From the NCBI RefSeq assembly GCF_014851395.1, contig NW_024041150.1, forward strand, positions 33,367,585 to 33,431,584: a DNA stretch of 64,000 nucleotides, written 5' to 3'. Numbering within the stretch: position 1 is the stretch's first letter; every line of letters starts with the position of its first letter. Source of the stretch: Micropterus salmoides. Lineage: Eukaryota > Chordata > Actinopteri > Centrarchiformes > Centrarchidae. Made by a program: the position numbers and the translations under genes. This document shows, one piece after another, positions 35,454 to 46,530 of the stretch. Under the pieces are notes generated by a model, which did not search any database, was not told where the DNA came from, and saw only the letters and a list, made by a program, of their open reading frames with translations.

Positions 35454-36250
35454 GGGGGGTTGGGGTGGCGAGGGTGAGAAATTTGGGGTTAGAGAGAAGG
35501 AAAGAGGTGAGTTCAATGTTAGGAGGGCAGGAGGAGGAGGAGGTAAGGTTTGGTTTACGAGATAGGACAGAACAGGACGGAAGGTTAGGTGATATGGGGG
35601 AGCAGGGTGAGAAGTTATTGCTGGAGCAGAGCGAAAGAGTTGAGTTTCAGGTTAAAAGGTGTCGATGAAAGCAAAGAGAAAAGTTTAGCGGGATGGTGGA
35701 AAGTCAGTAAGTGGGCATCCAGTCTAAAAATCAACACTGTGTTGGGAAAATGCAAGAAGCTGCACTTGTGTGAGTGTGTTGTTAATCTAGATCTGGTTTG
35801 AGTAATAGATCCCTGAGTTTAAAGACTGTTCAGATGCCAAAACGCTGCAGAGCAGTTTGTAAGTCTATCAAACAGGATTTTACAAGTCTGGAAAATCATC
35901 AGGGTGGCAATCATTTTATCCCCAGCCGCAACAATCATCAGAAAATGAGCAGAAGTACCCTGTTCATGTTACAAAGTAGTCAAGCAAAAGAGCACGTTTT
36001 GGGGATTTGATTGGCCTACGCAGTGGCTTGTTTGATTATGTTGCATTACAGCTAAACTTAAGCCAGTATAAACTTTGTTTTGGCATCAGGGCCTTCACAG
36101 TGGTCTCATTAAAACAAATGACAGGGTTACATTTTTCAAATGGTCAACATGGTCTCCCTGGGTTTGGGTGTGGATTAGACCATGCACCTAGGTTTTGTTT
36201 TATTGCTTGACTGTTGAGTCAGAGCAGCCCTCATTTGTGATGTCTGATGA
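34691..36250. other. Unassigned sequence with (GT)15 and purine-rich patch
   Basis: (GT)15 lies at 35421-35450 followed by a G-run. 35455-35640 is strongly purine-rich with recurrent AGGTGAG-like words. The long plus frame at 35135-35668 passes through this low-complexity sequence and is not credible as a gene. Confidence 0.5.
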
Positions 36251-36255
36251 AACCT

Positions 36256-36690
36256 TCAATGCAAACCAATCTCAACGTGGGGGCCACCATGCAAAGTAGC
36301 CCATTCGCCGTCACCAAAGCCAATCCTCCGGCACTTGCTTTGGGACCCCGGGATGTTTGCAGGCAAAATGGGATAAATAATGTTTAGTGTTTCTCTGGGT
36401 CCACCCTGGGGACTCCTCACAGTTGGACATGCCTGCAAAACCTCCACAGCGATGCGTCCAGGTGGCATCCTAGTCAGATGTAGCAAACCATGTTAAGTGG
36501 TTTCTTTGAATCCACGTGGCCAAGCTCTTCAGTCTCTCTGAGGTTGGGCCCAGCCATTTTGTGAAAGAAATGCATTTTGGTTGCTTGTATCCCTGATTCT
36601 TTTGGTCAGTACCCGAAGCTCATGACACAGTTGAGGGTTGGAACAACACCCCAAGATAGTTTAACTTGTTTCCAATCTGAACTGCTAAGG
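36256..36690 (-). pseudogene. RTE-type LINE remnant (C-terminal region), antisense
   Basis: On the minus strand, HLTRMPPGRIAVEVLQACPT and SPQGGPRET match the region downstream of the reverse transcriptase in RTE-type elements, where a HLTRMPPGR segment followed by an Arg/Pro-rich stretch is usual. Upstream, around 36500-36640, pieces reading MSFGY(stop)PKESGIQATKMHFF and HVDSKKPLNMV fit the preceding region with one stop and frame changes. 5' and 3' ends are not preserved. Possibly Rex3-like, by memory only. Confidence 0.65.
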
Positions 36691-37965
36691 TCTCACTATC
36701 ATCATTTAGGAGTAGTTCTAACTGACAGCAAGCAAAACAATTATTTGAGCTAGTCAACATTAAGAGCATTGTGGTGAGCAGTTCCTCTCAGAGAGATCCC
36801 AGTACAATTTGGTCTGAAAAAGCCTATGGAAATTGTGGACACTTTTACATTTGCTGTTTGGTTTACCTTCTGCAATAGATCCGGAGTATTAAATATTTTC
36901 CTACCAATATGCTTTTTTGTTCTTTTTTTGTTTTTTTACCAGCAAGCTGCATTTGTACAGAGGCAAAATTAGTCCTAGACTTATTTTTCAGTCTTTAGAG
37001 ATCAACATTCAGTTTCGAATATGAAAGCAATGATCCAAATTAAGAAGTGACACAAAACAAGAAGGTAAACATGTACCAGGATATTCTGGTCCATTCATGC
37101 TAAACTGCTCTGTTTTCTCCTAAATTCTGCTTCACTGCAGCTCTCCGTTAGCTCTGGCCACCTTGCAGTCATTCTTTCTTTCTCTTGGTTTAACCATCGC
37201 TCCGTTTTCTTTTCTTTTCTTTTCTTTTCTCTCTGCTGTTCCCCCTCACATCCGTTCCAGGGGGTTAAGTAGACTGTTGACATTTTTGTGGCCGTCGTTG
37301 TATTATGTTGGGACTATCAGATTTATACTGACATGGTTCACCAACGTTACACTGACTACCCTTTTGTCTGTGTGTGTGTGTGTTTATGTGTGTGTTTTAT
37401 GGACTTGACCTTGCTAAGAGTGAATGATGTTTGGAAGCAAACCGAGGAATTCCGGCCTCTGAAATTTCCATATTCCTGACTTTAGTTTTTTTTGCGCTCT
37501 GACCTCTGAAACAGTTGGGTTGTTAATTTTGGATTCACGCTCTTACACGTACACACTCACTCTTTTCTCTCTCACACACACACACATAAAGACGTGGATA
37601 AATGGAGAGATGCTAACATGTGCGTTTACACAAACACATACTTTCCCACAACAATTACAAACTTAGGCATAAAGGCACATATACCTGCAGACGGACAGAC
37701 ATTTGGACGCACACACTCACTTATGGAACATTGTGTTCGCCTATACTTCTCCCAAGCTTCTGATGACATTATTATGATCATGCTGGAACGATTTAAGCAC
37801 TGTAACACACACACATACAAACAGGGTCATGCGGGAGTGACGGGCGTAGCGGAGCCAGCATGGGTTCATAGACTTTGAAATAAAAGGCTCCCCTTCTGTT
37901 TGACCTCTTCTGCGAAAATGCACACGTACACACACTTTTATATGGTGGCCCGTAGGTTTCAGGCC
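36691..37965. other. Unassigned sequence with TTTTC and CA/GT tracts
   Basis: A (TTTTC)5 microsatellite lies at 37205-37230 and a GT stretch near 37368-37392. No gene recognised. Confidence 0.45.
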
Positions 37966-37967
37966 TA

Positions 37968-38085
37968 ACACAAAAGCCACAACACCAAAACAAATCCCAC
38001 AACACGAATACAAAAGACACAAAACAAATTAAAAAACCACAACGGAAATACAAACGCTGCAACACAAATACAAAAGGCCACAATG
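37968..38085 (+). repeat. Degenerate CACAA-rich tandem repeat
   Basis: Five or six diverged units of about 20 bases built on words such as CACAACAC, AAATACAAA and GCCACAA. Confidence 0.6.
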
Positions 38086-38201
38086 GAAGTTGACAACAAA
38101 AGAGACGCTTAGTAACAGTGGATTACTCTCCACAGAACACAGCTACATGGTAGTACAGCAGCAGTGTAGCCGTCCCACATTCAGGAGGTCCAGGTTCGAA
38201 A

Positions 38202-39270
38202 TGTAGAAAGAACGTTCTTCTTCAGGTGACTTTTTCCCGCATATTAGTGTCTGCCAAATTAGTAAATGTAGGCCTACATGGAAGAAGAACTTCTTACCCG
38301 TTTGATAAATAAGTAATACTTTGTTCTGGTCAAATAATATACAGCGGGATATTTGTGTTAATTAAACAGCTGTCTGTGCAGATTAGCATCAAAAATAGAC
38401 TCAAAATGTGCTAAACAAAAAGCAAGGAGTCTCAGGTTACCACGGAGATGACTTTATACTTATACAAAGGGGTGCGGAGGTGCTGCAGCACCCCCTATTC
38501 ATAGTTTTCACGTGACGTCACATTCCATGAAAAACGCTCCCTTGGAGGGCAAAAAAGACGTTATTTTCCACTGCCAGGAAGCAAGTTATACACTGTTACT
38601 ATGAGTTTTTTACCACAAGATAAACGTAAACATTACCGCAGTCGAGCGGCGGCAGGGACCATATCTTTCTTTTTCTTAAGTTGAGAGGTGATCCAAATAA
38701 ATGTAACTGCTTTTGCGACGTCTCTAAGGGGGAGTCTCTGCTCTTTATGTTATACAGCCTAATAATTTGATATCAGCAGCTGTTTGCACTGTTTTGTCAC
38801 TATTAAACAAGCTACATTGGTGTTATGCGCGGATTGGCTCTGACAATATCTGAATAATCATGTATGCACAAATCATCCACCCACACTCAACCCCACTAAT
38901 TATTTTCTCAGATTTATCCCACCTCTACCGGTCCTTTTAACTTTCCAGGTGATTTCTTTATTGTGTTGATGTATGAGTGTTTTTGTTTAACGGTTTACTT
39001 TCATGATCAGAAAGGCGTCTGTCAGTCATTTTAAATGTTTCCATCGGCGCTGTAATGTCACAGCAAATAGGCTATCCTGGGACATGAAGCTAATCTGCAC
39101 AGACAGCTGTTTAATTCACACAAATGTCCCGCTGTATATTATTTGACCAGAACAAAGTATTACTTATTTATCAAACGGGTAAGAAGTTCTTCTTCCATGT
39201 AGGCCTACATTTACTAATTTGGCAGACACTATTATGCGGAAAGAAGTCACCTGAAGAAGAATGTTCTACA
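38202..39270. mobile_element. Element with about 185-bp terminal inverted repeats (1.07 kb)
   Basis: The left arm 38202-38387 is the reverse complement of the right arm 39089-39270. By eye there are only about half a dozen mismatches and one 4-base gap over some 180 bases, so the arms are nearly identical. The 700-base middle has no long open frame. It contains a 14-base perfect palindrome GGTGCTGCAGCACC (38479-38492) and an overlapping E-box/CRE-like CACGTGACGTCA (38509-38520). This is the architecture of a foldback or long-TIR non-autonomous transposon. A recent inverted duplication is the alternative. No target-site duplication is clear at the outer edges. Confidence 0.8.
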
Positions 39271-40371
39271 CCTAAATGCTGTACATGACCACTCTAATAA
39301 CCAATCAGATTTCAGGTTTCATTAGGGACAGCCAAAATGGCCAATCATATTTATATGGGGGCCATTTATTCTGGGAACACTACTGTCAGCCATCACCACC
39401 TGTTTACCTCTGCTTTACTCAAAACGAAAGTATGTTGTATGTAATTGCCCCCTAGAACCACACATATAAGTGTTTTCTGATTTGATGCCCCTATGGGCAA
39501 GACAACATTATTAATAATGATTATTTGTCACCGACCTCCAAAACTATTACAAATCTACAAATCTCACAAAAATAAAACTGTTTTCTGATCTTACACTGCT
39601 AAGCCCTCCCATGTCAAAGTCCCTCAATTTATTGACCCCAACTAATTTTCCATCTCTCTTTTGATGTCTTTATGTTTGTCTCTTCTGTCTGTCATTTATT
39701 CCTCACTTCTATCTTCTATTCCCCATCCATCCATCTGTGAATTGGTAGTTAACAGCCTTGTACCTGTTCATAAAAAAAAGCTACTTCATTCCTTTTTTCA
39801 CTTTTATCCCTCTATCTGGCCTTCTCTCTTTGGTGCTGTTTTTATGCATCCTTAGGAAGGGTGCCACAGGTAACAATGCATTTTTAACTTGACAGGTCAA
39901 TGTAATAATATTTCAGTATTTCACATATACAGTATAACATAATGTAGTTTTGTAAAGTACTCTACCTGCAAATACATCCATATAAATATAAAGAGTTTTG
40001 TTAGTGTGCAGAACAATTTGAAAACTTGGCATGACGCTTCATAACATATATTCAAAACAACTGTCCTCATTTAAAATTGCCTGTTTGATCATGTTAAGAC
40101 ATTTTAAAAAGGTATTGAATATTTGATCGTTTTAATCATGTCTAAAGTTTATCATGAAGATGAAGATGGGAAGGAAAGGATGAAGGATGAAAGTCACTAT
40201 TCGCCTGAGGTACATCGCCTTGGGTCTATTTTCCTCTTTTATTTTCCTCTCATCCATCCACACTTTGCCCTCTGAAAGACCTCGACCAGTCTGTCCTCTG
40301 TCTTCAGCCATCCATTTCTCTCTCCTTAACTATTCCAGTAATGTGGAAGTATTTATATGCTCTTCTGTCTC

Positions 40372-40373
<2 letters not shown>

Positions 40374-40412
<39 letters not shown>
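40374..40412. repeat. (GT)n microsatellite
   Basis: About nineteen uninterrupted GT/TG units. Confidence 0.97.
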
Positions 40413-40413
<1 letters not shown>

Positions 40414-42635
40414 TGTCCTGTCCTACAATATTATTGTGGTTGGCAACAGTAGCTCTCAGCCTAGCATGGAGGGGAGAAATTGCACACCAAAAGACAGAGG
40501 GGAAAAGGAGACAAAAAGCAAATGAATGAGGCAGAAATAGCCAGAAAAATGGGTAGAAATAGAGAGAGGTGCCGGGAAGTGACGACAAGCGGGGCCTTTT
40601 ATTGGACTCTTTGTCCACTCTAATATTTCTTCTTCATCTCTGGCTTTTCCTGGCCATGATGATCAATGAAATCAACAACCTTGTAAAAACCTTTTGGCTC
40701 CGACACTGAGGCGTTAATCAGTCGTGCTGGCAATAGCAATGCTCTATTTTCTGTCTTTACTATCAAATGAAAAGCTGAGAAACAATCTCTTCATAAATGA
40801 TACCCACTTAAAACTTACATGTGTTTGGGATTATCGCATGACTACCTCACTTTGTCACAGCATAAAAAAGAGCTGTAGTGGCTGCATAAATACCACAGCA
40901 GGGCAGACTGTAATGATTTAATGTGGTGTATAATTACTGTAATTATAGAGAATTTTTTTCTTAAATGTATCTCTGTTTTTCCTAAGTGCTCTTTACTGTG
41001 TTTCTTTATTGTATTTACCAGAAGTCACTTGTCAGTCAAACACTGTGGGACCGAGACATCTTGTATCTTGGGTTCGATGTTTGACTGTGACTCTTTTTCT
41101 GCTCATGTTGATGTCACATGTTGGTTTTGTTTTTTACATTAATTTTACACATGAAGATCTGTTTACCTGTCACAAAGCTCTGCTCACCCTGTGAAAACTA
41201 ACGGCAATGACTCCTAGAACAACATATATTGAAGAGTACCGGGTTGGCTGAAAGATGTGGGCATTTACCAGGCAGGAGGAGTCTAAAGAGAGAAAGTTTT
41301 GAGCATTTGGGGAATTGGAGGATTGGCCCACAGCATATTTGCAGCTTGACTCTCGTAAGTCCTCTAACCTTATGAAAGTGTAATGTAATGTGTATAATTG
41401 TTTGAGTACCCCTTAAAAACAGTCTTGAAGTACACAATTCTCTGAGTGAATTGGCAGAGGATTTATTTGCTGTTCAATGTTTATCCGCCCAACATGACAT
41501 AATTTCCTGCGACTATACCGTAAAAAGTGATTTTGATACTCTCTTTAAAGCTTAGCTTTATAAAGTGAAAGAGATAATGATAGGAAGCAGCACAACACAT
41601 TTATTTAAAAATGTCTTACAGTATCATAAGAATTTTTTAGCTAATGTTGAACTTTTCTGCCTGAGGGAATTCTCTGGTCCTTTAGATTCAGTCTCATACC
41701 CCCAACGTTTCTAAAACATGGGAGTGTTTTTTCTTCTGTATTTATACTCCACTAAGTTGGTACCCTACATTTACTCCATCATGTAAACAGGATGCAAAAC
41801 AGTGATTTTTAAATGTGACAGGTGAGTTGAACACAATAAAGCAATATGGTATTACCAATTTTGTGAGTGTAGTTTGGCCACCATAATAAACAAAAAAGAA
41901 GCCGACTGGTTAGTTGATGTTTTAAAGATCCTACAAAAGTTCCTGGGAACAGGGGAATACTTAAAATCGAGAGGAGCCCTACTGTAAACTTCAAATGCAG
42001 TAGACACCCGCCAAAAAATGGCACAATTATCAGGTATCATGTCTTTTTCAAGCCCACAAAACCTATTTAAACCAGGGTCTTCTGTTTGCCACTTTATCCA
42101 CCTCAAGCTCACACTTCAAAGCAGATGCAATTTGTGCATGCAATCTGGCCATGACTCCCCATATCTGTGCATATTGAACCTGCAAGTTGAAAAGCTTAAA
42201 TACACCAATAAATTGCTCTTGGTGATGAAAACCCGCCAAGCTCTGAGTGCCGTCGGGAACACTCAGCAGCATTTCCACAAAAAATACTGAGGAGCAAGAA
42301 GCCAGGCTGTAAAGAGCCTCTCAACCTGCATTCAGTCCGTATAGAAGATCTGTTTCTCTCTTTAGCCGAGTCATTAGTAAAGACGGGCCTTTATGATCTG
42401 TTTATGACTGAAATACTGAGTCTGGATCTGTGTGTATTTGAATCAGAGATGAAGAGGGAGACGGTGAAGAAGATATGAGTGTGTGTGCATAGCCTTTGTG
42501 TGCATGTGTTCATCATCATGAATAAAATGTACTATTGGAATTTACACTATACACTAAGTGAGTGTGTAAATTTGCAGGGCAAAAGTCTGAAATATTGGCA
42601 TACTCAAGCATTAAGGGACAATGAACTTGTAGGAA

Positions 42636-42639
<4 letters not shown>

Positions 42640-42669
<30 letters not shown>
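42640..42669. repeat. (TG)15 microsatellite
   Basis: Uninterrupted TG repeats. Confidence 0.97.
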
Positions 42670-42670
<1 letters not shown>

Positions 42671-43127
42671 GAGTGTTCCAGCGCAGCGAGCCATGTCTTT
42701 AGTGCAGACAGATGCTGAATCCATTGACGGATAATTAAAGCAATAACTGGCTCTTTACAGAAACGTTGGCCATATACACTGAATTCTGCTTCCTGCCAAT
42801 TAATATCGTTCAACAGACTGTGGGATAGAGAGACATAGACAAAGACACAGGAACAGAAAGAGAGGAAAGAGTAGATAATTACATATCAAAGAATGAAAAT
42901 GATGAAAAATATGATTTTTTTTCACATAAGCAGCTTGTCCCTTGTGAACCTCTCAGGCACGTTTGAGTTTTGAAACTTTTGTCTGCTTTATATTTGTGTG
43001 TGTGGGTGCGCGCAAAATTTTTTCATGTACAACTTGGTTTCATTTCCCATAATTCCCGCCCTCCTTGTCTCTCTTAAACCTCTGGCTCAAAGCTGACACA
43101 CCCACATGGACTTAATGCAAGACGCAG

Positions 43128-43139
43128 CGCGCATGCGCA
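43128..43139. promoter_or_regulatory. NRF1-type palindromic motif
   Basis: CGCGCATGCGCA fits the NRF1 consensus (YGCGCAYGCGCR) exactly. An E2F-like TTCCCGCC lies about 75 bases upstream (near 43055). Such motifs usually mark promoters, but the surrounding DNA is not CpG-rich and no transcript start is evident. A chance match is possible. Confidence 0.35.
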
Positions 43140-43565
43140 CAGAAATAGACACATGCAAGCTCACATTAGAGCCATGATTTGGGTTCATGTTCATTGGCCT
43201 CCGGCAAGCTTCCAGTAGGTCTTCAACACTTCGACTGGCAGTCCTGCTCTATAGGAGGTGAAATCAGAAATGAGCGGATAAGAAAGAGAAAGAAAGAGAG
43301 AGAGATGGCCAAGACAGAGAGTTGGAGCAAAGACAAGAGGAGAGAAAATTAGAGAGAAAACGATGAGAGACGTTTGGACAGGATCCGGTGAAGAGGTCGA
43401 GCGATGAAGACACAAGACAGAGGTTTGGAGCAAAGAGAGAAGGAGATGGAAATAAGGAAAAACAGACAATGGTTCAGATTGGTCACATGAGAAAATGGTG
43501 AAACTGAGGACATGGGACCAGTTCTGTCATTAAAAAATTCCCATTTGTCCAATACAAAATACAAC

Positions 43566-44187
43566 ATTTAGCCAAAAGTATGTGTTCACACCTTTGTGTA
43601 CCGTCTGGGACTGCTTTTCATGGTTTGGGCTTACTTCCAACGAGGGGAAATTTTAATGCTACAGTATTCAAAGACAATAGAGTGCTTCCAGCTTGAAATC
43701 CAGAGTCCCATGCACAATGTAAGTAGCCTGATGATGATGTATCTGTCCTATCTATGTCAGTCAGCCAATCTCATCCATCCATTTCTCTGGCTTTGAAACA
43801 GGAAGATGACGTCAATAAGTACAACATCAGCCCAATTGACTGAAAAATCCGGGAATGGGCAACAATTCAGAGGTGTTGAACCAGGCTCCATTGCGAGGTC
43901 CATAAGGAAATGGTTTTCCCAGTTTGGTGTGGAACAACTTGACTGGCCCTCTGCACAGAAACCTTACCTCAGAGCCATCCAACACCTTTGGGATGAGCTG
44001 GAACGCCGACTGTGAGCCAGACCTTATCACCCAACATCAGTGTTGGGCCTCACTGATGCTCTTGTGGCTGAATGGGAGCAAATCCCAGCAGCCATGTTTT
44101 AAAATCTGGTCTAAAGGAACTAGTAGAGTAGAACAGCTTCATATGGGTGTAATGTTGAGGTGTCCACATACTTTGGTCATAGAGTGG
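43566..44187 (+). mobile_element. Tc1-like transposon relic with internal deletion
   Basis: The right end AGGTGTCCACATACTTTGG (44158-44176) and the left end CCAAAAGTATGTGTTCACAC (43571-43590) are imperfect inverted repeats of the kind seen in teleost Tc1-like elements. Between them lie two separated pieces of transposase. The whole is about 620 bases against roughly 1.2-1.6 kb for a full element. Confidence 0.75.
43595..44030 (+). pseudogene. Tc1-like transposase fragments
   Basis: An early piece reads VWDCFSWFGL (about 43603-43632), the segment preceding the second catalytic Asp region. A later piece reads WPSAQKPYLRAIQHLWDELERRL (about 43942-44010), which matches the region around the third catalytic acidic residue in the DDE domain of Tc1 transposases (usual form SPDLNPIEHLWDELE). 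Here it is changed to QKPYLRAIQHLWDE, so conserved residues are lost. The frame shifts and stops in between. The usual transposase is about 340 residues; only fragments remain. Confidence 0.75.
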
Positions 44188-44284
44188 CAGCATCATTTTT
44201 CTTCATGGCAGAAAATCTACAGGTGCGTCTTTGCAGTTAGAAACTTTTTTTCATTTTCTATGATTTTTCTTTTACTTTTCCAAG

Positions 44285-44462
44285 TGGAGTCGGGGAAGTC
44301 TGATGCACTTCTCCTCCACATCACTCTCTCTTTCTTCCCCCTTGAGCTGAACTCCCATTGGCTGCTGCCAGGATCGCTGACAGATTCCCGCCTCGGTGAG
44401 TCTTGGCTCATGTTGGACATCAGAGCCCTGCCAGACCGGACCGACCAAATCAAACACCTTCG
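44285..44462. other. Exon-like segment, strand unresolved
   Basis: On the plus strand, a T-rich tract ending TTTTACTTTTCCAAG precedes an open 178-base segment that ends at a GTAAAG donor-like site. It reads VESGKSDALLLHITL at its start and RALPDRTDQIKHLR at its end. On the minus strand the same DNA is also open, begins MSNMSQDSPRRESVSD and ends before GTAAAAG. The GC and CpG content is clearly above the surroundings. I recognise neither peptide. It could be a real exon of an unseen gene, a non-coding exon, or chance. Confidence 0.25.
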
Positions 44463-44580
44463 GTAAAGTTTTTTTTTTTTTAAACGTCCTGTCGGGCTCC
44501 GTCGGGTCTGGTGCGGTGTGGAGGGTCGAAGCCTCCAGTTTTGAACCCGTTCAGACCGCAGGACGATTTGAGCGACCATC
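44371..44580. promoter_or_regulatory. CpG-rich patch
   Basis: By hand count there are 16 CpG dinucleotides in 210 bases, against only a few per 200 bases in the adjoining sequence. It overlaps the exon-like segment and continues to about 44580. It is too short for a classical CpG island, but it is one of the few CpG clusters not explained by a recognised transposon. Confidence 0.4.
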
Positions 44581-44639
44581 AGGCCAACTCCATGGTGGTC
44601 CAGCTGGATGTAGAATAGGCCTGGGAGTCATCTAACTTG

Positions 44640-45398
44640 TTTTGATGGTGCCTTTAAGGCCTCAAGGATCTGGGTCTTACTAGGAAGATGTTCATTCATG
44701 AAGGCATTCTTTGAAAGTGTTTACCGCCTGGATACCAGTTATAGGGAACAAGTGGTGGTTTTATTTAATTGGATGGGCTGATTTGTCCAATTATGTTTGA
44801 ATTTGCACCCACTCTTAGATTATGATGACACAATGTGATTTAGTTTCACCCGGAAGAAAATGTATTGGGATTTTTTACATCTTCATTTCGGTCTCAGTTC
44901 TTTAACAACTGTTATTGGTGACGGACTGTTTGACTGAATTACAGTGGCCTGTACCTGTCAAAAACAATTAATATACTATATCCATATACTGTATAAACAA
45001 TATTACACATGAGGATCAACACATCAGGATTATCAAAGGCAGTTTAGCCTATTTATATGGAGCTGCATTAGATTTAAATTATAATAATAAAGTATATTTT
45101 TATAGAGAGATATTAAGTCAGATAAAAGTGTTATGTATAAAAATATGGACACAAACCACAAAATGTAAAGTTATAAGTCAGAAAAATAAAGAAAGAAGAA
45201 AAGAAGTGAGTTTTAGGAACGACAGCAAAAGGTTTGTCACCTTTACTTGTCGATCATGACCTCAAACAGATGTTCATGCCATTGTGCTGCTGTATGAAAT
45301 AACTGCACTGTAATTTTATTCTTTTTGGCTTTCATCACAAAAGATCCTTGAGTACTTGGAAAGTACATTATTCAGTCGAAGGTTTCAGAGCAAAAAGC
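44640..45398. other. Unassigned sequence
   Basis: No gene or recognised repeat. Confidence 0.4.
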
Positions 45399-45447
45399 AG
45401 GTCACAAAGGGCAGCTGATTATCAGCATCAGCTGCCCTTTGTGACCT
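45399..45447. repeat. Perfect 21-bp inverted repeat, 7-base loop
   Basis: Arms 45399-45419 and 45427-45447 are exact reverse complements (core TCACAAAGGGCAGCTGAT), loop TATCAGC. It lies in a short plus-strand open frame (45348-45536) without recognised similarity. It may be a palindromic MITE tip or a cruciform/hairpin-forming site. Confidence 0.9.
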
Positions 45448-45685
45448 TGGAGGAAAAGAGCCTTCATTCAGTCATGGCTCTGACCAGAAAGCATTTGTTT
45501 TTGTTTGGTTATTTCATGGGCTATCGGGGGACGTAAAGCCTGGAGGAGGAGGTTCTCTGATGAAACAGTGACAGAGTTCCCACTGGCTGTCTGCTGGTTC
45601 ATGTTAATGGGATTCCAGACCTCCCTCACACTGCGACTTCACTCCCTCTGTTAGCGTGGTGCGGAAAACAACAACTGGTGCTAGC

Positions 45686-45700
45686 GGGCGGGCGGGCGGG
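45686..45700 (+). repeat. G-quadruplex motif (GGGC)3GGG
   Basis: Four GGG tracts separated by single C residues, an ideal parallel quadruplex sequence, just upstream of the long pyrimidine tract. Confidence 0.85.
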
Positions 45701-45734
45701 ACAGTTTCAACAGCTTGCGGTGCCAATAGTTCAG

Positions 45735-46530
45735 ATTCCTCTCCTCCTCCTCTTCCTCTCTCCCACCTCCTTCATCCCTCCATCCTCCTCCTCTGTTCAC
45801 CCTTTGCATTTGTCTTTTAGTTTCTTTTTCTTTCTCTACTCCTCCTCTTTTTCTGCTTCCTCCTCTCACTTCTTTTGCTCTTTAATCTTTCCGTTTTGCC
45901 TTCCACTGTCTTTTCCCATTTTCTCCCCTCATTCTTCTGCCTTCACTCCTTCATCATTGTGACCTCCCCAATTTTGTCTCTCACTCTCCTTCTCCTCTTA
46001 TTGTGTCCTCTCCTTGTCTGCTCCTTCCTTCTTCTTTTTTCTAACGTTCTTCCCTTTCCTCCTCGTCTCCTCTCCTCTCATCTACCTTCCCCCTTGATGT
46101 CTCTTTGTCCTTTTTTCTCCTTACCACCCTGTCTTCGTCTCCTCACCTTTGCTCTCCCCTCTGTACCCCTCTCTTCCATCTTTGTCTCCTTTTCTCCTCA
46201 TCCTCCTTACCTCCTTCTCTCTCTTGTCGCCCGCTTTTTCCTCTCCTCTCCCCTCCTCGGCCTCCTTCTCTCCTCTCGTTATCCCCCTTTTCCTCTCCTC
46301 TTCCCTCCTTGTCAGATGCTCTCTTCTGATCCTCTTTTCTTTTGTTCATCTTTCATCATTGCATTCTCATCTTCCTTTCCTCTCTTCTTTCCTTTCCTTT
46401 TGTTGTCCTCTCGTCTCTGCCTCTCCTCTAGCTTGTCTCCTTTAGTTTTCCTCCTCTTCATCTGTGTTGTCTCCTTTCGTTTCCCCTCTCCTCCTCTCTG
46501 CCCTCTGGTTGACTCTTCTCTTCATTAACT
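45735..46530 (+). repeat. Polypyrimidine tract, about 800 bp
   Basis: CT-rich on the plus strand. Sample counts give 51 of 60 pyrimidines at 46081-46140 and 54 of 60 at 46201-46260. Lack of purines removes most stop codons, which explains the long plus-strand frames of Ser/Leu/Pro/Phe-rich sequence (for example 45875-46528). No unit length is evident. A degenerate CTCCT/TCTCC microsatellite is the likely origin. Confidence 0.9.

Larger units (their letters stand above)
39275..43120. other. Unassigned 3.8-kb stretch with GT microsatellites
   Basis: (GT)19 at 40374-40412 and (TG)15 at 42640-42669 stand out. No supported gene. Frames on both strands at 41809-42290 overlap one another and have no recognised domain. 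Confidence 0.4.

Noticed and set aside
35135..35668. 177-codon plus-strand frame
   Set aside because: It runs through a GT microsatellite, a G-run and purine-rich repeats, with no recognisable domain.
38165..38200. Possible tRNA/SINE head with GGTTCGAA near the left arm of the long inverted repeat
   Set aside because: Only a B-box-like word fits; no A box or tRNA fold is convincing.
41809..42290. Overlapping frames on both strands as a hidden gene
   Set aside because: Frames contradict each other, none has a known motif and no splice structure supports one.
45678..46528. Long Ser/Leu/Pro/Phe-rich frames resembling a membrane protein
   Set aside because: Composition follows directly from the polypyrimidine tract, and all frames on that strand are similarly open.
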